DNA of 5,418 nucleotides. It comes from Hyphomicrobiaceae bacterium (GTDB taxonomy: Bacteria; Pseudomonadota; Alphaproteobacteria; Rhizobiales; HXMU1428-3). Positions within the stretch are counted from its first letter, which is position 1; each line of letters opens with the position of its first letter. Positions 1 through 4,086 of the stretch are shown here, piece by piece. Under the pieces are notes generated by a model, which was not told the DNA's origin, made no database searches, and worked only from the letters and a program-made list of their open reading frames with translations. The stretch covers positions 1 through 5,418 of the forward strand of contig JANQQH010000528.1 of assembly GCA_028285025.1 (NCBI GenBank), read 5' to 3'. A program made the translations under genes and the position numbers.

Positions 1-1
1 A

Positions 2-79
2 GAAGATGGCATCAAGGATAAGTATGACGTGCTCAGCTTTGATAACAACGGCAAGGTGGAGGTGTTTGCGAAGCAATGA
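2..79 (+). CDS. C-terminal end of an unidentified protein (5' end outside window)
   Basis: An open frame enters from the left edge and ends at TGA 77-79, giving 25 visible residues that end in KVEVFAKQ. The stretch is polar and charged, with an FDNNGKVEVF segment that looks like a beta-hairpin at the end of a soluble domain. No family can be assigned from so little. It is on the same strand as the radical SAM gene, but about 150 bp separate them and a possible promoter lies in the gap, so co-transcription is not implied. The frame is the only one open to the left edge with a sensible composition, but the call rests on a short stretch. Confidence 0.55.
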   Translation, partial: EDGIKDKYDVLSFDNNGKVEVFAKQ

Positions 80-149
80 CTTTGTTTTCATCTTGGCGTG
101 GGGCTCTTCCATAAAGCAATGACATGATTGTTTCTTATCTCCTAAGCGG

Positions 150-178
150 TTGACCCTCATACGCTCTCATAGTAACAC
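150..178 (+). promoter_or_regulatory. possible sigma-70-type promoter for the radical SAM gene
   Basis: TTGACC at 150-155 is a good -35 match. Seventeen bases downstream, TAACAC at 173-178 is a mediocre -10. A better -10-like hexamer, TAATAC at 185-190, lacks a partner at the right distance. The element would place transcription start some 45-50 bases before the ATG at 233. The rest of the 80-232 gap holds nothing else I can support apart from a 10-base direct repeat (AAGCAATGAC at 71-80 and 114-123). Confidence 0.3.
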
Positions 179-219
179 CTAGTCTAATACTGATGGCCTA
201 TTTCAAGCGCACAAAAGTC

Positions 220-223
220 AGGA
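220..223 (+). promoter_or_regulatory. ribosome binding site of the radical SAM gene
   Basis: AGGA lies nine bases before the ATG at 233. It supports that start, which also gives the N-terminus expected for the family, with the cysteine cluster near residue 30. Confidence 0.55.
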
Positions 224-232
224 ACACCAACT

Positions 233-1114
233 ATGCTGTTTGCCTATGATGAGCCCCTTTATCGCCCACCAAGTGAAGGGCGTAATTTGATTGTTCAGGC
301 GACATTGGGCTGTTCGTTTAATCGGTGCACGTTTTGCTCGATGTATAAGAGTAAGACGTATCAGGCGCGCCCGTTAGACGATGTGTTTGCGGAAATTGAT
401 TTTTTGGTCAATCGCTTCCCTCAGGCTGATCGGATTTTTCTGGCTGATGGGGATGCCCTGGTTTTGCCGACTGATCATCTTGCCTCTTTACTTGATTATT
501 TAGCTGAGAAATTTCCAAACCTGACGCGGGTTTCGTCTTATGCCATGCCAAAGAACCTGCTGGATAAATCCCATGACGAGCTTAGCTTGCTGAGAGACAA
601 GGGATTAAAGCTGGTGTATATGGGGGTTGAATCAGGGTCAAACCTGATCTTGAAACGCATTATCAAAGGAGCAAGCCAACAGACGCATGTTAAGGCGATT
701 GAAAAGGCCCGGGCGGCAAACTTGAAGATTTCAGCAACTGTGATCCTTGGTCTTGGTGGGCAGGCGGATTGGGAAGAGCATATTCGCGGCACAGCGGAAT
801 TGATCAATCAAGCGCCGGTCACTTATCTTTCAACGTTGCAACTCACGTTGGATGATGCCTCTCATGATGATTTTATGAGCCATCAGCCCGATACGTTTTG
901 TTTTCAAGATGATGAGGGGATTTTGACCGAGCAAGAATTACTCTTGTCTTTGCTTGACCCTGCAAAACCGATTATTTTTCGCTCCAATCATGCCTCCAAC
1001 TGTCTGCCATTAGCGGGCAATATACCACGAGATCGAGACAGGTTGCTGGGTGAGATTGCTGCGAGCCGCAGCGATGAAGCCATGCTTCGGCCCGCTTTTT
1101 TAAGATGGTTATAA
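233..1114 (+). CDS. radical SAM protein (CX4CX2C subfamily)
   Basis: This is a 293-aa radical SAM enzyme. Cys27, Cys32 and Cys35 form a CX4CX2C cluster in the context GCSFNRCTFCSMYK, which would bind the [4Fe-4S] cluster that cleaves S-adenosylmethionine. The extra residue relative to the usual CX3CX2C is, to my knowledge, normal for this subfamily, whose members typically read GC.xN(R/K)CTFC.MY. Other landmarks are FLADGDALVLPT near residues 69-80, YMGVESG (the SAM-contacting GxESG-like strand) near 129-135, and ATVILGLGG near 168-176. Length and architecture look complete, and there is no B12-binding or C-terminal TRAM domain. The substrate is unknown; relatives are often loosely annotated as Elp3- or HemN-like without evidence. 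It ends 24 bp from the convergent DUF1330 gene and has no visible link to the alcohol-oxidation genes. The family call is secure and the reaction is not. Confidence 0.93.
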   Translation: MLFAYDEPLYRPPSEGRNLIVQATLGCSFNRCTFCSMYKSKTYQARPLDDVFAEIDFLVNRFPQADRIFLADGDALVLPTDHLASLLDYLAEKFPNLTRVSSYAMPKNLLDKSHDELSLLRDKGLKLVYMGVESGSNLILKRIIKGASQQTHVKAIEKARAANLKISATVILGLGGQADWEEHIRGTAELINQAPVTYLSTLQLTLDDASHDDFMSHQPDTFCFQDDEGILTEQELLLSLLDPAKPIIFRSNHASNCLPLAGNIPRDRDRLLGEIAASRSDEAMLRPAFLRWL

Positions 1115-1138
1115 GAGATGAGGTGCGGAGTCTCAGCT

Positions 1139-1438
1139 TTATCCTGGCTCAAACTCATCGCAAATAACCGCTGTACCATCAACGGAATCTGTACGCAATT
1201 TCACAATCGCCTGGTATTCTGGAGAGTTATACCAAGCTTTGGCGTCTTCCTTACTCTTGAACTTTAACACAACCGTACGGTTGTTACCTGTGTCGCCCTC
1301 AATCACTTCAATATCTTGATCCACAACTAGAATTTCAGGTGCATAGGGTTGAAGGCTGTCTACTGCTTTAGGCAGATAGTTATTATTTAAGGTATCAGAA
1401 TCTAGGACTTTATGAGTGAAAATAAAATAGGCTGACAT
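1139..1438 (-). CDS. DUF1330 family protein
   Basis: This 99-aa protein matches the DUF1330 pattern, a small dimeric alpha-beta-barrel (ferredoxin-like) fold. It has an N-terminal AYFIFTHKV strand, a YLPKAVDSLQPY helix, an EILVVDQDIEVIEG strand, then RTVVLKFKSKEDAKAWYNS and PEYQAI..LR, ending in a short strand with CDEF. Length equals the usual domain length, so it appears complete. There is no signal peptide, so it is probably cytoplasmic. Its biochemical function is unknown across the family; DUF1330 proteins are often near detoxification or redox genes, but nothing here fixes a role. The ATG at 1438 has a good Shine-Dalgarno. The gene starts 31 bp after the stop of the upstream four-cysteine protein, so the two may share a transcript. 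It converges on the radical SAM gene with no clear terminator between them. Confidence 0.85.
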   Translation of the reverse strand: MSAYFIFTHKVLDSDTLNNNYLPKAVDSLQPYAPEILVVDQDIEVIEGDTGNNRTVVLKFKSKEDAKAWYNSPEYQAIVKLRTDSVDGTAVICDEFEPG

Positions 1439-1444
1439 GACGAG

Positions 1445-1449
1445 CTCCC
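1445..1449 (-). promoter_or_regulatory. ribosome binding site of the DUF1330 gene
   Basis: On the minus strand GGGAG lies six bases before the ATG at 1438, supporting this start and independent translation from the preceding gene. Confidence 0.6.
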
Positions 1450-1469
1450 TTGTTGTTTTTTAAAGTTAT

Positions 1470-1772
1470 CTAATGGACATAGCGCTGACCGAGTTCTTCT
1501 TTGGTGATTGTGCAGCTATCTCTTTTGTCTGGATCTTGGCATTCAACTCTGATGCCATCGGGGTAGAAAATTAGATTGGTGCAATCAATTTTAAATATAA
1601 GTTGGCCTTCTGGAGAAACTGAACGCTCAATATTATCGACCGTGCACTCAGTATTGGTTTGAACCATCTGGACCAACTCATCATCTTCGATTACCGCATG
1701 CGCGTTTTGAGACGGCATCATTAGACTAAGGCCAATAAAACCAGCTAAGCATTTGAAATAGATATTTTTCAT
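1470..1772 (-). CDS. small exported four-cysteine protein, copy A
   Basis: I do not recognise this family. The product is 100 aa. The ATG at 1772 is chosen because it opens a clear Sec signal peptide (MKN, a hydrophobic stretch, then NAHA with likely cleavage after Ala26); the frame can be extended upstream only to a TTG that would add a polar leader. The mature part of about 74 residues is acidic and carries four cysteines, Cys43, Cys64, Cys78 and Cys87 (spacing 20, 13 and 8), consistent with two disulfides in the periplasm. The core reads FYPDGIRVEC, then DPD, then SC. The 1930-2274 product has the same spacing and about 22 of 48 identical residues over the core by hand count, so the two are paralogs. 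The Shine-Dalgarno is weak. Its stop is 31 bp before the DUF1330 start. Being a real gene is well supported by the paralog; function is unknown. Confidence 0.8.
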   Translation of the reverse strand: MKNIYFKCLAGFIGLSLMMPSQNAHAVIEDDELVQMVQTNTECTVDNIERSVSPEGQLIFKIDCTNLIFYPDGIRVECQDPDKRDSCTITKEELGQRYVH

Positions 1773-1870
1773 GTCTGTATCAGATGTCTCACTCTTTAAC
1801 CGGCTGCTATTAAAAGGGAATAAAAGTTTGGCATGAGTTTGGAGATATAGCAAGCCTATTGCTTTTGCCT

Positions 1871-1890
1871 TTAATTTCCATGGAAATTAA
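1871..1890. promoter_or_regulatory. perfect 20-bp palindrome, possible operator
   Basis: TTAATTTCCATGGAAATTAA is its own reverse complement. After one mismatch on each side the symmetry resumes for two more pairs (CC at 1868-1869, GG at 1892-1893). It lies between the two four-cysteine genes, about 100 bp before the start of the downstream one. There is no loop and no T-run on either strand, which argues against an intrinsic terminator and fits a site for a dimeric repressor or activator. The regulator is unknown. Nothing else is recognisable in the 1773-1929 gap, where I found no convincing promoter hexamer pair. Confidence 0.45.
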
Positions 1891-1929
1891 GGGGATGAGC
1901 GGACAAGCTTGAGTTTTGAAGTTTAAATA

Positions 1930-2274
1930 TTATTCACTCTTTTCATGCTTGTCGTTCACAGAACGTTTCAACAAATCTAAACTTTCAAAGCGCTTCTTTT
2001 GTGTTATAATTCTGCAAGAGGTTTCCAGGTCTGGGTCTGAACAAATAACGCTCACGCCGTCTGGATAAAATGATACATTCTCACATGTGGTATGATAGTT
2101 TAACGAGCCGTTTTTGTCTTGTGATTTTATGATACGGACGATTTTGCACTCGGTCTTAAATAAAATCATGCGGCGGATTTGATACTCTTTAATGGCAGCT
2201 TTAAGAGGCCAGGTGCAAAAGCACCCGGCAAAAAGCGCCAATATTGGGAAGACTATCTTGTATGATTTTTTCAC
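1930..2274 (-). CDS. small exported four-cysteine protein, copy B
   Basis: I do not recognise this family. The start is taken as GTG at 2274, five bases after the stop of pedF, giving 114 aa with a standard signal peptide: VKKSYK, then a hydrophobic core, ending at PLKAA with likely cleavage after Ala27. An earlier GTG at 2325 lies inside pedF and would add an Arg/Pro/His-rich leader, so it is rejected. No Shine-Dalgarno is visible, which suggests termination-reinitiation coupling to pedF. Cysteines 43, 64, 78 and 87 fall at exactly the residue numbers seen in copy A, around a shared TEC, FYPDG, V.C.DPD and SC.I pattern. It carries an extra charged C-terminal tail of about 20 residues. Two more cysteines, 18 and 20, lie in the signal region; FAGC at 15-18 is a poor lipobox, so a lipoprotein is possible but less likely. 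Context points to the periplasmic alcohol-oxidation system. Confidence 0.78.
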   Translation of the reverse strand: MKKSYKIVFPILALFAGCFCTWPLKAAIKEYQIRRMILFKTECKIVRIIKSQDKNGSLNYHTTCENVSFYPDGVSVICSDPDLETSCRIITQKKRFESLDLLKRSVNDKHEKSE

Positions 2275-2279
2275 AATTT

Positions 2280-2720
2280 TTAGTCGTCGTCTGGGCGGGT
2301 GTCTATATATTCGCGGATGGCCCACATGGCTTCTTGACTGATCAGACCTTCAAATTTTGGCATCTTGGTTACGCCATTTTGGTGATAGCCTTTGCGTACC
2401 CGCATGATGTACCAAGCATCACCCTCCTCATCGTCTTCTAAATAGCGCAAATCTGGCGCGATACCCCCCGATTTAACGTCTAGGCCGTGACAACGGGCGC
2501 AGTTTGAATTGTAACCGGAAGACCCGATTTTGACAGCAAGCTCATTGCCCTTGTAAGGATTTTTCTTCAACCATTCCTCACCCAACTCTTTCAAACCCGT
2601 TGTGTCTACTGGCTGAGGGGCGCCATCGCCATGGGCCATTGCAGGGTCTTGAGCATTGGCGAATAGCATTATCGCTGAGATGGCTAAACTTCCAGCGAAT
2701 TTTATCATTTTTAATTTCAT
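2280..2720 (-). CDS. pedF: cytochrome c-550 PedF, electron acceptor of PQQ alcohol dehydrogenase
   Basis: This 146-aa periplasmic monohaem cytochrome c has a signal peptide at residues 1-29 (cleavage after AMA). The mature protein begins HGDGAPQPVDTTGL, a typical PedF opening, followed by LGEEW...NPY. The haem site is Cys74-Ala-Arg-Cys77-His78, in the context YNSNCARCHGLDVKSGGIAPDL that marks this subfamily. Met120 in KMPKF is the likely distal haem ligand. In Pseudomonas, PedF/ExaB-type cytochromes take electrons from the PQQ ethanol dehydrogenase and pass them toward the terminal oxidase, and such an enzyme is encoded about 1.4 kb upstream on the same strand. It starts 35 bp after the preceding 152-aa gene and ends 5 bp before copy B. 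An internal ATG at residue 5 is an alternative start, but the upstream ATG has the better Shine-Dalgarno. Confidence 0.92.
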   Translation of the reverse strand: MKLKMIKFAGSLAISAIMLFANAQDPAMAHGDGAPQPVDTTGLKELGEEWLKKNPYKGNELAVKIGSSGYNSNCARCHGLDVKSGGIAPDLRYLEDDEEGDAWYIMRVRKGYHQNGVTKMPKFEGLISQEAMWAIREYIDTRPDDD

Positions 2721-2728
2721 TCAGTCTT

Positions 2729-2735
2729 TTCCTTC
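2729..2735 (-). promoter_or_regulatory. ribosome binding site of pedF
   Basis: GAAGGAA on the minus strand sits eight bases before the ATG at 2720. It is one of the clearer Shine-Dalgarno sequences in the window and decides the first ATG over the one four codons later. Confidence 0.6.
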
Positions 2736-2755
2736 TTATAAAGCTTTTTTCGTTT

Positions 2756-3214
2756 TCATATTTTTGATTTTTTTATTTTGGTTGGCTCCAGCCAGATTTC
2801 CCATCTCGCGCTGCCATGAATTTTTAATGAGTACGTGCCAGGTTCTTTGATCACATATTCATCTTCCCCGCCGCCGCCAATATGTAAGTTTTGTAACACC
2901 CTGCCTTGCTCGTCTCTTAAGTACAAAACGAAAATGACCCCGTAGCTGCGAAACCTTAAACGGTGGGGCGTTTTTAGGTTAAATGGTTCGGTAACCATTC
3001 CCAATCGGCCTTTGTAGGTTGGCTTTACAAACCTTTGCGCCGCTTTGTCATAGCAAGCCAAGCGTTCTTTTGGATCGGCCAAGGCGTAACAAGTTTGCAG
3101 TGCCTGGGCGGCTTTTTCAGATCGGTTGTTTTGGTTGGCACTGGCTTGTTCAATTGATATCAGCATAACAAAATATAAGACCCAGATGCTATTACCAATT
3201 GTGCGGACAACCAA
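2756..3214 (-). CDS. exported protein of unknown function with a CX11C motif and a beta-rich domain
   Basis: The start is inferred to be TTG at 3214: a strong GGAGG lies six bases upstream, and the start gives a signal peptide (VVRT, hydrophobic core 6-21, cleavage after ASA at 26). The frame is open upstream to an ATG at 3325, but that would overlap the pentapeptide gene by 134 bp and bury the signal peptide. GTG at 3217 is a close alternative. The mature protein (about 126 aa) begins with a helical segment holding Cys42 and Cys54 in TCYALADPKERLACYDKAA; this C..(I/L)AD...RLACYD pattern recurs at the N-termini of exported proteins from proteobacteria. Residues about 77-144 form a probable beta-sandwich (TPHRLRF, GVIFVLYL, a glycine run GGGGED, PGTYSLKI, WEIWLEP). 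I do not know a function. It overlaps the pentapeptide gene by 23 bp and precedes pedF by 35 bp, indicating co-transcription and probably translational coupling. Confidence 0.78.
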   Translation of the reverse strand: MVVRTIGNSIWVLYFVMLISIEQASANQNNRSEKAAQALQTCYALADPKERLACYDKAAQRFVKPTYKGRLGMVTEPFNLKTPHRLRFRSYGVIFVLYLRDEQGRVLQNLHIGGGGEDEYVIKEPGTYSLKIHGSARWEIWLEPTKIKKSKI

Positions 3215-3830
3215 CACATCCCTCCATGAAGGCGCCTTGGAAAATCGCAAATTTAATTTTGGTGCCCTGCATACGGGCAATCTCAAAATTTGCATAATAG
3301 AATTTCGCTTCACTAAAATTAGCATTTATGATTTTGGCGCCAACGAAAACAGCTTTGTAGGCTTTTGCGGCTTCGAAATTTGCAGCTGTTAGATCTGCAT
3401 AGCTCATATTTGCACCTTTCAAGCGGGCAAACTCTAAATTTACCCCGCGCAAATTTGCAGAAATTAATTTTGTGTTGATTAATTTACTAACACGTATATC
3501 GGCGCTTTCTAAATCGGCGCCAGATAAGTCAGCTCCGGTTAAGTTAATGCCGCGCATATCGGCGCGTGTAAATTGTGCACCCCTTAGATCTGCGCCCGAT
3601 AGGTCAGCTTGGGCTAAATCTGCATGCTTAAAATCTGCATTCGGGCAAACCGTTTTTGGTTTAATTTCACAACCGTTAATAATCCAAGGATCCGGGCGTG
3701 GTGGCTTTTCATTTTTAATTTTATCATAGGCCAGGCTGTTTGACGAGACAGCGCACAGCATGACGAGACCTAACGACAAAATCTTTGATTTTATGTTTTT
3801 CATAACCTTGCGGTTTGTTTGCTTAATCAT
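3192..3830 (-). CDS. exported pentapeptide-repeat protein
   Basis: This 212-aa protein has an N-terminal signal peptide (hydrophobic residues 17-28, cleavage after SLA at 34) and a linker rich in Lys and Pro. An array of A(D/N)LxxA-type pentapeptide repeats runs from about residue 64 to 202; such repeats fold as a right-handed quadrilateral beta-helix. The array is regular at first (ADLAQADLSGADLRGA) and becomes more divergent and aromatic toward the end. Cysteines flank the helix at both ends: Cys54 and Cys62 before it, Cys205 and Cys208 (CVGC) after it. ATG 3830 has only a weak Shine-Dalgarno, and ATG 3803 (Met10) is a plausible alternative that keeps the signal peptide. From memory, a pentapeptide-repeat gene also sits beside the quinoprotein ethanol dehydrogenase in the Pseudomonas putida ped cluster, so the association here may be conserved. 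Molecular role unknown; a scaffold or chaperone in the periplasm is a guess. Confidence 0.88.
   Translation of the reverse strand: MIKQTNRKVMKNIKSKILSLGLVMLCAVSSNSLAYDKIKNEKPPRPDPWIINGCEIKPKTVCPNADFKHADLAQADLSGADLRGAQFTRADMRGINLTGADLSGADLESADIRVSKLINTKLISANLRGVNLEFARLKGANMSYADLTAANFEAAKAYKAVFVGAKIINANFSEAKFYYANFEIARMQGTKIKFAIFQGAFMEGCVGCPHNW
3221..3225 (-). promoter_or_regulatory. ribosome binding site deciding a TTG start
   Basis: GGAGG on the minus strand lies inside the 3' end of the pentapeptide gene, six bases before TTG 3214. It is only three bases before the alternative GTG 3217, so spacing favours TTG. Confidence 0.55.
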
Positions 3831-3874
3831 GGTTTGTCTTTTTAAAATATAGTTACTTATGATGGAGAATTGCT

Positions 3875-3906
3875 AAATTGGCAGCGCATGAGCGCTGCCA
3901 ATTTTT
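3875..3906. terminator. 13-bp perfect stem-loop, probable intrinsic terminator
   Basis: AAATTGGCAGCGC (3875-3887) pairs perfectly with GCGCTGCCAATTT (3892-3904) across a four-base loop. On the plus strand the stem runs straight into TTTTT (3902-3906), the better terminator geometry. On the minus strand the stem ends in TTT followed by AGCAATTC, a weak U-tract. The stem stands about 180 bp after the dehydrogenase stop and 44 bp before the pentapeptide start, so it most simply separates those two minus-strand units. It could act in both directions, also blocking antisense transcription from the left. Confidence 0.65.
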
Positions 3907-3963
3907 CACATCAAGTCGACTCTTTATAACGTTTCATTTTTTTAGCGCTTTCGTATGCCCAAC

Positions 3964-4011
3964 AGCATCCGCGCTATTCCAAAACCGGCACCCACTTTTG
4001 GGTGAAACGCT
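3964..4011. repeat. palindromic intergenic repeat, copy 1 (degenerate)
   Basis: This is the left copy of a 48-bp element. Bases 3979-4013 match 4039-4073 exactly (35 bp, offset 60). The internal inverted repeat CCAAAA / TTTTGG (3979-3984 and 3996-4001) is kept, but the left outer arm (AGCATCCGC at 3964-3972) no longer pairs with the right arm TGAAACGCT (4003-4011). It is one of a tandem pair just beyond the 3' end of the dehydrogenase gene. Confidence 0.75.
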
Positions 4012-4023
4012 CTCTTTTGCTGA

Positions 4024-4071
4024 AGCGTTTCATTGATCCCAAAACCGGCACCCACTTTTGGGTGAAACGCT
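4024..4071. repeat. palindromic intergenic repeat, copy 2 (intact arms)
   Basis: This 48-bp element has nested inverted repeats: outer arms AGCGTTTCA (4024-4032) and TGAAACGCT (4063-4071), inner arms CCCAAAA (4038-4044) and TTTTGGG (4056-4062), with a five-base TTGAT bulge on the left side only. A competing small hairpin, CACCCA-CTTT-TGGGTG, lies within it. Its left arm can also pair with the right arm of copy 1 (4003-4011). The core resembles palindromic intergenic repeats I recall from rhizobial and other alphaproteobacterial genomes. It starts 15 bp beyond the dehydrogenase stop, so it may protect the 3' end of that transcript or aid termination. Confidence 0.8.
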
Positions 4072-4086
4072 CTGGGAAGGGAGCCT

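Noticed and set aside
71..123. Direct repeat AAGCAATGAC (71-80 and 114-123)
   Set aside because: Only ten bases, no flanking symmetry or further copies, and it overlaps the end of a coding frame; chance is a sufficient explanation.
1076..1100. GAAGC-CAT-GCTTC hairpin followed some bases later by a T-run, as a terminator of the radical SAM gene
   Set aside because: The stem is only five pairs, seven bases separate it from the T-run, and it lies inside the coding sequence before the stop codon.
1773..1853. Longer version of the copy A protein starting at TTG 1853
   Set aside because: It adds 27 polar residues in front of a clear signal peptide and breaks the exact residue-number match with copy B.
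2736..2759. Seven-codon frame MKTKKAL (minus strand) whose ATG overlaps the TGA of the 152-aa gene, as a leader peptide for pedF
   Set aside because: No Shine-Dalgarno in front, no attenuator-like hairpin after it, and AT-rich sequence makes such short frames common.
3400..3640. Regular short repeats in the DNA resembling a CRISPR or tandem repeat array
   Set aside because: They are the degenerate 15-bp codon periodicity of the pentapeptide repeats, with no conserved repeat and spacer structure.
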